Below the pieces are notes generated by a model. That model worked only from the letters and a program-made list of their open reading frames with translations. It did not search any database and had not been told where the DNA came from. From Gemella haemolysans (lineage in GTDB: Bacteria > Bacillota > Bacilli > Staphylococcales > Gemellaceae): DNA of 15,221 nt. Shown piece by piece: positions 1 to 7,399 of the stretch (position 1 is the first letter of the stretch; the number at the start of each line of letters is the position of its first letter). The position numbers and the translations under genes were made by a program. The stretch lies in assembly GCF_901873445.1 (NCBI RefSeq), contig NZ_CABFLN010000033.1:1-15221 (forward strand), given 5' to 3'.

Positions 1-1068
1 AAAACAACGGATGCGAAGTACTACAACGAAAAAGATCAAGCGAAGAAACAAGCATACGATAACGCAGTATCAGCAGCCGCAGGAGTGCTATCAAATGACA
101 ATGCGACACAAGACCAAGTAGATGCAGCCTTAAGAGCGATCACAGAAGCTAAAGCAGCATTAAATGGAATTCCAACGGATAAAACACAATTGACGAATAC
201 AAATAATACATTAAGTGATTTAATTTTAGAAGATCCGACAAAAGGAAAAACTAAAGCGACAATTGATGAGTATAAAAAAGTAAAAGAAGAGTCAGAAAAA
301 ACTTTAAAAGAAGTTAAAAAAATTATCGATAACAAAAATGCTTCACAAGTTGAAATTAACAAAGCTTTAGAAATGGTGATTAAGGCAAAAGATTCTTTAG
401 AAAATGCGAAAAAATCATTGTTAGATGCTGTAGAAGCTAGAGAAGTAGTTGAAACGATAGCAAATGAAAAAATTGTTAGCATTAAAGCAGATAAAAAACT
501 TTCTGTTCAAGAAAAAGAAAAAGCAATTAATAGAGTTGAAACTTTAAGAAAAAAAGCACTAGAGGACATCGATAAATCTAAAAAACAAATAGAAATCGAT
601 AAATCCTTAAGAACTTTCTTATATCAAATTGATCAAGATGCATTAGTATTTGATCTTCCAACATTAGATATAGAAGATGCATTGAAATCACTAATTAATG
701 GAGTTGTTAAAGTTGTATTAGGTAATGATATATCTGATAAAGATATATTATCAAAACTTGATTTACCAGAAGGATTAGAGGTAGTCAAAATTGAAAAACC
801 AGCTACATCAGCTCTTGGTAAAGTTTCAGCTAAAGTTACTATTAAGCTTTCTAATGGAAGTTATACTACTATTAAGGTTCCGGTAGAAGTAGTTGAAAAT
901 TCAGAAAGATTAGGATTTAGGCATAATGACTCTAAAGTAGATTCAGAAATGAATCAAAAACTTCTACCAAATACAGGGTCAACTGAATCTAACACAGGAT
1001 TAGCAGGGTTAGGACTTGCTGTTCTGGCTGGACTACTTGCAGTAGTAAAACGTCGAAAAGAGAAATAG
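1..1068 (+). CDS. C-terminal part of a large LPXTG-anchored FIVAR-repeat surface protein (5' end outside window)
   Basis: The frame is open from base 1, so this is the last 355 residues of a longer protein. Residues 1-56 form a FIVAR-type helical repeat (pattern Y-N-E-K..A..AYDNAV, then a run ending AKAALNG). A second, degenerate copy follows at about 76-138, then a DUF1542-like segment at about 140-200 (LSVQEKEKAINRVETLRKKA). About 200-305 is predicted beta and resembles the Rib/Ebh-type C-terminal domain (LSNGSYTTIKVPVEVV). The end is a classic sortase A signal: LPNTG at 964-978, a Gly/Leu/Ala-rich membrane segment, and the basic tail KRRKEK. FIVAR/DUF1542 architecture is known from giant matrix-binding proteins such as staphylococcal Ebh, so a wall-anchored adhesin role is inferred. 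The first ~190 bases are visibly less AT-rich than the rest. A terminator follows 30 bp after the stop. Confidence 0.9.
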   Translation, partial: KTTDAKYYNEKDQAKKQAYDNAVSAAAGVLSNDNATQDQVDAALRAITEAKAALNGIPTDKTQLTNTNNTLSDLILEDPTKGKTKATIDEYKKVKEESEKTLKEVKKIIDNKNASQVEINKALEMVIKAKDSLENAKKSLLDAVEAREVVETIANEKIVSIKADKKLSVQEKEKAINRVETLRKKALEDIDKSKKQIEIDKSLRTFLYQIDQDALVFDLPTLDIEDALKSLINGVVKVVLGNDISDKDILSKLDLPEGLEVVKIEKPATSALGKVSAKVTIKLSNGSYTTIKVPVEVVENSERLGFRHNDSKVDSEMNQKLLPNTGSTESNTGLAGLGLAVLAGLLAVVKRRKEK

Positions 1069-1098
1069 AAGTTCAATAAATTTAAAACAAGAATTTCG

Positions 1099-1142
1099 AT
1101 ATTCACCCCTTTTACTGAATAGGTCAGTAGGAGGGGTAATAT
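1099..1142 (+). terminator. Terminator-like hairpin after the LPXTG protein gene
   Basis: ACCCCTTTTACTGA (1105-1118) pairs with TCAGTAGGAGGGGT (1124-1137) across a 5-nt loop. The only non-Watson-Crick positions are two U-G wobbles. With one bulged C the stem gains ATATT/AATAT. The T-tract is weak (TATATTTA), so termination may be inefficient or helped by the AT-rich flank. Confidence 0.7.
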
Positions 1143-1285
1143 TATATTTAAATAAAATATTATATGGTAATTATTTGATTTAATGGAGAGCATGAATCTG
1201 ACTTCTATATTAATGTTATAGCGTTTATATATTTTTTTTGATATTGATTATGATAATATATTTTTGAAATTGCTAATCTATGCAA

Positions 1286-1314
1286 TTGAAATACAGAATT
1301 TTATATGCTATACT
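1286..1314 (+). promoter_or_regulatory. Sigma-A-type promoter for the GAPDH gene
   Basis: TTGAAA (1286-1291) and TATACT (1309-1314) are separated by 17 bp, and a TG at 1306-1307 gives an extended -10. This is the best promoter in the 423-bp gap before the GAPDH gene. It predicts a start near 1321 and a leader of about 170 nt. The stretch between the upstream hairpin and this promoter (1143-1285) is AT-rich with a 10-bp direct repeat, AATATTATAT (1138-1147 and 1156-1165), and I see no gene in it. Confidence 0.75.
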
Positions 1315-1327
1315 GGAATTAGGTGTT

Positions 1328-1361
1328 TTGAAACGCTTACTATAAGATTTCTTATAGGTAA
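1328..1361 (+). promoter_or_regulatory. Possible cre-like site overlapping a dyad in the GAPDH leader
   Basis: TTGAAACGCTTACT (1328-1341) matches 11 of 14 positions of the CcpA cre consensus TGWAANCGNTNWCA. It overlaps a dyad: TTACTATAAG (1337-1346), loop ATTT, CTTATAGGTAA (1351-1361), with one bulged G. Lying just downstream of the predicted start, either element could act as an operator or a leader hairpin. CcpA control of glycolytic genes is well known, but the match here is imperfect and the assignment is inferred. Confidence 0.35.
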
Positions 1362-1445
1362 TCACAATTAAATAATGAATTAAAAAGTTTAGTTTGTCAT
1401 ATAATTTTACTTAAAAGAAATTCAGGTTGTAAAAGGGATGAGCAT

Positions 1446-1472
1446 ATGAGTTATCTTATAGGAGTAAAATAA
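1446..1472 (+). other. Possible leader mini-ORF (MSYLIGVK) upstream of GAPDH
   Basis: ATG at 1446 is preceded by AAAGGG (1432-1437) at 8-nt spacing and opens an eight-codon frame ending TAA at 1470-1472, 19 bp before the GAPDH start. Its 3' half overlaps a second GGAG (1461-1464). It could be translated, but a frame this short arises easily by chance in an AT-rich leader. Confidence 0.2.
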
Positions 1473-1491
1473 TAAACAGGGGGAAAAACAC

Positions 1492-2508
1492 ATGACAATA
1501 AAAGTTGCTATTAATGGTTTTGGTCGTATTGGGAGATTGGTCTTAAGACAGATTCAGGCTCAGCACGCAGATGATATTGAGGTTGTAGCTGTCAATAGAT
1601 CAAGAATGAGACCGATAAATCAAATAGTTTATCTGTTAAAATATGATACAACGCAAGGGCCTTTTCCAGGGACTGTAGAAGAAGGAGACGGTGCGTTTAT
1701 CGTGAATGGTAAAGAAATTAAAGTTTTTGGGGAACCAAATCCAGAGAATTTACCATGGAAAGAGTTAGGTGTAGATATTGTTCTAGAATGTAGCGGACGT
1801 TTTAACAGTAAAGAAAAAGCTGAAGCGCACATAAGAGCGGGAGCTAGGAAAGTACTACTTTCTGCACCAGGTGGCTCAGATGTTAAAACTATTGTATATA
1901 ATGTTAATCATGAAATACTAACTGGAGAAGAAACTGTAATCTCGGGTGCATCATGTACTACGAACTGTCTTGCTCCAATGGCAAAAGCTCTACATGATAA
2001 CTTCGGTATTGTACATGGTTTAATGACAACTATCCATGGATATACAGGAGATCAGCATACTTTAGATGGATCTCACAATAAGGGAGATTTTAGACGTGGA
2101 AGAGCAGCAGCAGAAAATATAGTTCCTAATACTACGGGGGCTGCCAAGGCTATAGGATTAGTTATTCCAGAGTTAAATGGACGTTTAGATGGAGCAGCTC
2201 AAAGAGTACCCGTTCCAACTGGTTCGTTAACAGAACTATTTGTAACAATTGAAAAAAATGCTACAGTAGAAGAAATTAATGAAGTAATGAAAAAAGCAGC
2301 TAATGAATCATACGGATATACAGAAGATCCTATAGTATCTTCAGATATAATAGGAATGAGTTACGGTTCATTATTTGATGCTACACAAACAAAAGTTATT
2401 GGACAGGGTAAAAATCAAATGGTTAAGGTTGTTTCTTGGTATGATAACGAAATGTCATACACTGCACAACTAATTAGAACGTTGAGATATTTTGTAAAAT
2501 TAGTATAG
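1492..2508 (+). CDS. gap: Glyceraldehyde-3-phosphate dehydrogenase with an atypical cofactor site, probably NADP-preferring
   Basis: This 338-aa cytosolic enzyme oxidatively phosphorylates glyceraldehyde-3-phosphate to 1,3-bisphosphoglycerate, and it is full length for the family. The Rossmann motif NGFGRIGR is at 8-15. The catalytic Cys155 is in SGASCTTNC, the partner His182 is in TTIHGYT, and the C-terminal block [12 protein letters not shown] matches streptococcal GAPDH. The start ATG has a strong Shine-Dalgarno AGGGGG 8 nt upstream. The oddity is at the end of the second beta strand: NAD-type enzymes read VND, where the Asp holds the adenosine ribose. Here it is VNR (Arg36), followed by Arg38 and Arg40 (RSRMRP). 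Such a swap is expected to favour NADP, which is an inference. HGYT instead of the common HAYT is a second deviation. No pgk or tpiA is adjacent, and the gene has its own promoter and terminator, consistent with a monocistronic or second GAPDH. Confidence 0.95.
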   Translation: MTIKVAINGFGRIGRLVLRQIQAQHADDIEVVAVNRSRMRPINQIVYLLKYDTTQGPFPGTVEEGDGAFIVNGKEIKVFGEPNPENLPWKELGVDIVLECSGRFNSKEKAEAHIRAGARKVLLSAPGGSDVKTIVYNVNHEILTGEETVISGASCTTNCLAPMAKALHDNFGIVHGLMTTIHGYTGDQHTLDGSHNKGDFRRGRAAAENIVPNTTGAAKAIGLVIPELNGRLDGAAQRVPVPTGSLTELFVTIEKNATVEEINEVMKKAANESYGYTEDPIVSSDIIGMSYGSLFDATQTKVIGQGKNQMVKVVSWYDNEMSYTAQLIRTLRYFVKLV

Positions 2509-2520
2509 AATATAAAATAT

Positions 2521-2555
2521 AAAGCTAGGAATCTAAAAAGGCTTCTAGCTTTTTT
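2521..2555 (+). terminator. Rho-independent terminator of the GAPDH gene
   Basis: AAAGCTAGGAA (2521-2531) pairs with TTCTAGCTTT, allowing one bulged G, and is followed directly by a T run to 2555. It lies 12 bp after the stop codon and separates GAPDH from the surface-protein array. Confidence 0.9.
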
Positions 2556-2721
2556 GATTTCCATTATTATTTACTTAGTTATTTACTAAAAAATTATTAT
2601 TTTTCTGAACATAATGATAATATGATATTTTTTAGTTTTTGATTGTGATATTACAAAGAAAAAGGTAATTAAAATAAAAAAATTATGATATTTAAACTTA
2701 TCTATGCAGACTGAAGAGGTG

Positions 2722-2750
2722 TTGAAAAAGCACTTATGTTGCTATATTAT
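2722..2750 (+). promoter_or_regulatory. Candidate promoter of the surface-protein array
   Basis: TTGAAA (2722-2727) lies 17 bp upstream of TATTAT (2745-2750). An alternative -10 two bases earlier, TATATT, has a TGC extension. The predicted leader is about 50 nt, ending in GGAG at 2796-2799, 7 nt before the ATG. The rest of the gap (2556-2721) is very AT-rich with no gene visible. Confidence 0.6.
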
Positions 2751-2806
2751 AGTAGGTGTAATACAACAAAAAGTATAAAATAAATCTATAAATATGGAGA
2801 AAAAGT

Positions 2807-5800
2807 ATGAAAAATTTATTCAGTAGAAAAGAAGTATTTTCAATTAGAAAATTTAGTATGGGAGTAGCTTCAATAATGATAGCTTCAAGTCTAATTGTGT
2901 CATCTCAAGCTAATGTACAAGTATTGAAAGCAAAAGAAAATATAGAAGTACAGGTTAATAAAGATATTAATATACGTGTCATAGAAAGAGATGGAGGAGC
3001 TGTAATTGAGCTAGCCGCAACTAAAGATTTAATAGATGTAGATGTAAATGTAATGTTAAATGGAAATAGAGTAGCTTCATATCACATTGAAAATATAAAG
3101 GCTGGACAAAAAATAGATAAGAAAGTAACAAAAGAACAACTAGAAAAAATTAAAAAATTAATAGTTAATGGGCAGAAAACTTTACCTAACACAGCAATAG
3201 TGGAAAGAAGTGTTTCACAAACAATTAATATTACAGGTAATAGTTTAAGGGTAGATGTTAAGTATCATGTAGAGGATAATTCAGTATCAGAAGTAAAACC
3301 AGAAAAACCAGAGGAGAAACCGACTCCAGAAGTTAAGTCAGAAAAACCAGAGCAACCGAAACCAGAGGTAAAACCAGAGCAACCCAAACCAGAGGTAAAA
3401 CCAGAGCAACCCAAACCAGAACAACCCAAACCAGAAGTAAAACCAGGGCAGTCAAAACTAGAAGTAAAACCAGAGCAACCGAAACCAGAAGTAAAACCTG
3501 GGCAACCGAAACCAGAAGTAAAACCAGAGCAGCCAAAACCAGAAGTAAAACCAGAGCAACCGAAACCGGTGGTAAAACCAGATAAACCAGAAGGAAAGCC
3601 AGCGCCAGGAGAGCAACCAACAAAACCGGTTGAAACACCAGAACAACCAAAACCAGAGGTAAAACCAGATAAGCCGGAGGTGAAACCAACACCAGAGAAA
3701 CCAGTTCCAGGGGAACAACCAGGCAACACATCTGAGTTATCTAAACCAAAAGGACAAGAAGATAGTGATAGTGATAAGGATGAAGAGGTAATCATTAATG
3801 ATCCAATTCTTAAAAAATTAATTAATAAGAACTTAAGCAGAGAAAGAGCTGATGATCAAAAAATAACTAAAAAAGAACTGGAAGTTTTAAAAGAATTACG
3901 TATGAGGGATGAAAAAGGTGAAAATATACTTACGACAGCATCGTTGAAAGATACACCAGAGTTTAAGTTTATTCAAACACATGGTATCAAGAATTTATTA
4001 GGATTAGAAAATGCAGTTAATTTAGAAAAACTAGACTTAAATGAAAATGAAATAAGTGATTTATCACCAATTGCTAAATTGAATAAATTAACTAAATTAT
4101 CATTAATAAGAAATAGAATTTCAAATTTACAACCTTTATCTGAATTAACAAATTTAGAATACTTAGACTTATATGCTAATAAAATCGTGGACATTTCACC
4201 TTTAGCAAAACTTACTAATTTAAAACATTTAGACCTTCATAATAATAATGACCAAACAGGAGATCCTGTTCATCCAACTATTAGTGGAGGAATAAAAGAC
4301 ATTTCAGTGGTGAAAAATCTTACTAAATTAGAAATGTTATCACTTGGAAGTAATAATATTTCAGATATAACACCAATTAAAAATCTTACTAATATAAAAG
4401 ATTTAGTATTAGGTGGGAATCATATTAGTGATTATTCGGGACTGGAGCAGTATATTGCCGATAAAGTAGCTAAACAACAGGAAGGGGAAGGAAGTGTTAG
4501 TTTCGCTGGTCAAAGAATAAATTACGATAAAACTGTTGATGTTTCTAAATCAAACGTATCAATAGACAGTCCATTTAAAGGAATAAATGAACTAGGTGAA
4601 AAACTAGCGAAAGTATTCGAAAGTGATGAACCTGTTAATCTATTCTCAGAAGTCACTACTAATGTTGACGGGGTAAGTGCGACTTATAATCCAGAAACAT
4701 CAAAATTTGATTTTACATTTACAGAGGAATTCCTAAATAAAAATCAAGGTAAGGTAGTTCCTATTAACTTGAAAGTAGGAGTTGGGGATTATGCTTGGAA
4801 TGTGAAAAATATAAAATTAAATGTAGCTGAAAAAGAAAAATTTAAGGATAAAGTATTAGCGGCAAAATTTAAAGGGAAAGATTTAACTAAAATAACTGAA
4901 TTAATTAATCTTTATGGTGTTAAAGATTTATCAGGAATAGAAAACTTGATGAATTTGACAAAACTTGAAATTAATGGAGAACACAATGATATCAGAGATA
5001 TATCTTCAATAGCAAATTTAACTAAGTTGGAGGTATTATCTTTAGAAAATGTAAAAATTAAAGACATATCAGCATTGAGTAAATTAACTAATTTGAGAAT
5101 TTTAAATATAGCTGGGCCTTTTGTTGATCCAGAATATTCAGATGCACAAAACCCAGATGATTATTTAATAAAAAATATTGAGGCATTAAAGAACCTAACG
5201 AATCTTGAAACACTGAGTATCGCTAATAGAGGTATAACAGACATAAATGCGTTATCTGGATTAACAAAATTAAATGATGTTATACTTTCTGGAAATAGTA
5301 TAACTGATATAAGTGCATTGAAAAATCTAAGTGAATTAAGTAATTTAGATTTAACTAGTAACAAGAACATTGAAGATATTTCAGTACTGAAAGATTTAAC
5401 AAATTTAACGAATCTATGGTTAACGGAGAATAAAATTTCTTCTGTAGAAGCACTGAGAAACCTAACAAATCTTAAAAAATTGTATATTAATGTTAATAAA
5501 ATTTCTGATTTAACACCTTTATCAGGTTTAACTAAGTTAACACACTTAAGTTTAGGAGCGAATAATATTAAAGATGTAACAGCATTAAAAAATCTTACTA
5601 ATTTGACTTCATTAAGAGCTGCAGATAATAAAATTACTGATGTGAGTAATTTAACAAATTTAACAAAACTTACAGATTTAAATTTAAGTAATAACAGTAT
5701 CCATGATTTTTCTCCACTAAATAGTTTAGAAAAAATTAATAAAAAACGTGGATTTGCAAAACAAATAGAAGAAGTAGATATCATTAATAAGGAATTTACA

Positions 5801-7384
5801 CTTCCTACTGCTAAAAATTTTGACGGAAGTGAAATTAGTTTAGATACTAATGATGATGGTACATTGAAGCTTTATGAGGTAGTTAATAAAAAAGGGAAAA
5901 ATCAACCTAAGGTAAACGATGAAACTGAAGAGTTAGTACCAATACATAATCAGTATACAATTACACAAAAAGATGGTAAGTATATTTTGCCGGATAATAT
6001 TGAAAATGGTTTGTATGCAGTTCAATGGTTTAAATCTTATCAACAATGGGGAACGTTTATTTTGAATGTTCATTTGTCAAAAGAAACAGTTAAAAAACCA
6101 ACAGATACAGTAGAGTTATCGTCAACAGATAAAGTGTTATATAGAACTTTATTAAATGATTGGAGTAATTTTAATAAAAAATATAAAAATTTAACAGATA
6201 AAGCTAATTCAGAGCACGTGGTTAATAATAAACCAACATCAATTCCAAAACCAAATTCTGAGGCGGATTTTCATGTGAGTGATTTTGAAAAATTACGAGT
6301 ATTTGATGTTAATGGAGAGTTGAAAGTAGGAAATACAGGTATAAATATTTCCGTAACGGACGAATTAGTAAAACCTTTAGAAAATGCAAGTAATTTGGAA
6401 GAATTTAAAGTTCTTGCCAAAAAAGATGAAGTAAGAAAAATCAAAGATTTTGCATTCTTGAAAAAATTAACTGAGTTGAAATTATTCTATTATACAAATC
6501 AAAATAAAACGAAAGAAAAAGTAGATGTTACTAATTTAGATTTAACATCGAATAGTAAGTTGGAAGATGTTCGTGTAGGTCAAGGAAACTTAAAGAATCT
6601 TAATTTTGTTAAAGGATTAAATCTGAAAAATTTAGATGTAGAAGATAATGAATTAACTGACATATCAACAATTAAAAGTATGACTAGTTTAACAGAGTTA
6701 CATTTAGACAATAATAAGTTAAATAATAGTAATGTTTCAGATATAGCTGGACTTATTAATTTAAAAACATTATATTTGAAAAATAATAAGGATATTAGTG
6801 ATATTAATTCTCTTGAATCTTTAAAAAATTTAGAGGCTTTAGAACTGAAAAATATGAATATTAGAGATTTGAGCGTTCTTAAAAAACTGCCTAATTTAAG
6901 ACGTCTAGTGATTGATGGAAATCCTTTAGATAAGGAATATATGAATGTTATAAAAGAATTAAATATTAATACGGGTTACTTAGGAGAAATAACAAAAGAA
7001 GATTTCGAGTGGCTAAAAGAATATGCAAGTAGAGATGATATAGCAGAAGCTACGTTGAATGAGAATAAACAACGTGAATTTACATTTACAAAATTACCAA
7101 TCACAGTGAAAGTGAAAAAAACGCAAATTAAAGCTGGAAAAGTAGTAATAGAAAATCCTCTAAAAGATTGGGAGAAGGCAGGAGCTTTACTTGATGGTGA
7201 GAAAGATGTTCCTAATGGTATGACTGTTTCAGAGGATGGTTCAAATATCACTTTTGAGGTTACAAATGATAAAGAACAAACATATAAATATGACATTAAT
7301 ATAGAAGATTATAGTACTGAATTTGAAGGACGTCCTACTAATATTCATGGAACTGTTGAATTGAAATTAAAAATTGTAGATTAA
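2807..7384 (+). CDS. Secreted YSIRK protein with three internalin-like LRR blocks, no LPXTG anchor
   Basis: This 1525-aa protein is probably a surface adhesin. A YSIRK-type signal peptide ([16 protein letters not shown]) spans residues 7-35. An unrecognised module follows at about 43-157, containing an internal LPNTA at 126-130. A proline-rich stalk runs 162-315. Residues 327-400 match the cap that precedes LRRs in internalin-like proteins (NDPILKKLI..L...ITKKELEVL). Three LRR blocks (about 399-548, 705-975 and 1205-1378) use the 22-residue pattern LTNL..L.L..N.I.DIS.L. Ig-like LRR-adjacent segments follow block 1 (563-675), block 2 (990-1095, less clear) and block 3 (1420-1525, KVVIENPLKDWEKAG). 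The protein stops at the last of these, with no sorting signal or membrane segment. GGAG sits 7 nt before the start. The next gene begins 15 bp after the stop and repeats this gene's 5' end: I count about 16 differences in the first 160 residues. LRR domains of this class bind host proteins; the ligand is unknown. Confidence 0.93.
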   Translation: MKNLFSRKEVFSIRKFSMGVASIMIASSLIVSSQANVQVLKAKENIEVQVNKDINIRVIERDGGAVIELAATKDLIDVDVNVMLNGNRVASYHIENIKAGQKIDKKVTKEQLEKIKKLIVNGQKTLPNTAIVERSVSQTINITGNSLRVDVKYHVEDNSVSEVKPEKPEEKPTPEVKSEKPEQPKPEVKPEQPKPEVKPEQPKPEQPKPEVKPGQSKLEVKPEQPKPEVKPGQPKPEVKPEQPKPEVKPEQPKPVVKPDKPEGKPAPGEQPTKPVETPEQPKPEVKPDKPEVKPTPEKPVPGEQPGNTSELSKPKGQEDSDSDKDEEVIINDPILKKLINKNLSRERADDQKITKKELEVLKELRMRDEKGENILTTASLKDTPEFKFIQTHGIKNLLGLENAVNLEKLDLNENEISDLSPIAKLNKLTKLSLIRNRISNLQPLSELTNLEYLDLYANKIVDISPLAKLTNLKHLDLHNNNDQTGDPVHPTISGGIKDISVVKNLTKLEMLSLGSNNISDITPIKNLTNIKDLVLGGNHISDYSGLEQYIADKVAKQQEGEGSVSFAGQRINYDKTVDVSKSNVSIDSPFKGINELGEKLAKVFESDEPVNLFSEVTTNVDGVSATYNPETSKFDFTFTEEFLNKNQGKVVPINLKVGVGDYAWNVKNIKLNVAEKEKFKDKVLAAKFKGKDLTKITELINLYGVKDLSGIENLMNLTKLEINGEHNDIRDISSIANLTKLEVLSLENVKIKDISALSKLTNLRILNIAGPFVDPEYSDAQNPDDYLIKNIEALKNLTNLETLSIANRGITDINALSGLTKLNDVILSGNSITDISALKNLSELSNLDLTSNKNIEDISVLKDLTNLTNLWLTENKISSVEALRNLTNLKKLYINVNKISDLTPLSGLTKLTHLSLGANNIKDVTALKNLTNLTSLRAADNKITDVSNLTNLTKLTDLNLSNNSIHDFSPLNSLEKINKKRGFAKQIEEVDIINKEFTLPTAKNFDGSEISLDTNDDGTLKLYEVVNKKGKNQPKVNDETEELVPIHNQYTITQKDGKYILPDNIENGLYAVQWFKSYQQWGTFILNVHLSKETVKKPTDTVELSSTDKVLYRTLLNDWSNFNKKYKNLTDKANSEHVVNNKPTSIPKPNSEADFHVSDFEKLRVFDVNGELKVGNTGINISVTDELVKPLENASNLEEFKVLAKKDEVRKIKDFAFLKKLTELKLFYYTNQNKTKEKVDVTNLDLTSNSKLEDVRVGQGNLKNLNFVKGLNLKNLDVEDNELTDISTIKSMTSLTELHLDNNKLNNSNVSDIAGLINLKTLYLKNNKDISDINSLESLKNLEALELKNMNIRDLSVLKKLPNLRRLVIDGNPLDKEYMNVIKELNINTGYLGEITKEDFEWLKEYASRDDIAEATLNENKQREFTFTKLPITVKVKKTQIKAGKVVIENPLKDWEKAGALLDGEKDVPNGMTVSEDGSNITFEVTNDKEQTYKYDINIEDYSTEFEGRPTNIHGTVELKLKIVD
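3290..3751 (+). repeat. Proline-rich stalk repeats, 9-residue (27-bp) EQPKPEVKP units
   Basis: Residues 162-315 of the first array protein consist of imperfect EQPKPEVKP units interspersed with KPDKPEGKPAPG-type variants. At DNA level they are near-identical 27-bp units. Such stalks are typically wall-spanning. The same units recur in the next two genes, in the same orientation. Confidence 0.9.
4001..4450 (+). repeat. LRR block 1 of the first array protein
   Basis: Six tandem leucine-rich repeats of about 22 residues (residues 399-548). The fourth carries an insertion of roughly 14 residues (NNDQTGDPVHP...) between the asparagine ladder and the next strand. Confidence 0.85.
4919..5731 (+). 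repeat. LRR block 2 of the first array protein
   Basis: About eleven 22-residue repeats (residues 705-975), the longest block. The third repeat carries a loop of about 16 residues (FVDPEYSDAQNPDD). A shortened cap-like segment (FKDKVLAAKFKGKDLTKI) precedes it. Confidence 0.85.
6419..6940 (+). repeat. LRR block 3 of the first array protein
   Basis: About seven less regular leucine-rich repeats (residues 1205-1378) ending LPNLRRLVIDGNPLD. They are more diverged in length than blocks 1 and 2, so this block is probably older or of separate origin. Confidence 0.75.
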
Positions 7385-7399
7385 TTATGGAGAAAGAGT

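Noticed and set aside
36..482. Minus-strand frame of 148 residues inside the first gene
   Set aside because: It lies opposite a clear FIVAR/DUF1542-type coding sequence and has low-complexity composition. No start signal supports it.
1188..1226. Short frame beginning MESMN in the gap upstream of GAPDH
   Set aside because: It is only 12 codons, without a convincing ribosome-binding site, and lies upstream of the predicted promoter.
2601..2640. ATGATAATAT motifs here and near 1247 and 14893, considered as Fur-type boxes
   Set aside because: The similarity to the 7-1-7 Fur consensus is partial and expected by chance in such AT-rich spacers. None is well placed relative to a predicted promoter.
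3290..3751. Regular 27-bp repeats considered as a CRISPR array
   Set aside because: There are no unique spacers, and the units are in frame and encode EQPKPEVKP. This is a coding repeat.
3265..3795. Long minus-strand open frames opposite the proline-rich stalk, also at 7858-8221 and 11669-12028
   Set aside because: They mirror the 27-bp repeats on the other strand, giving monotonous [13 protein letters not shown] peptides, and have no ribosome-binding site. They are shadows of the real genes.
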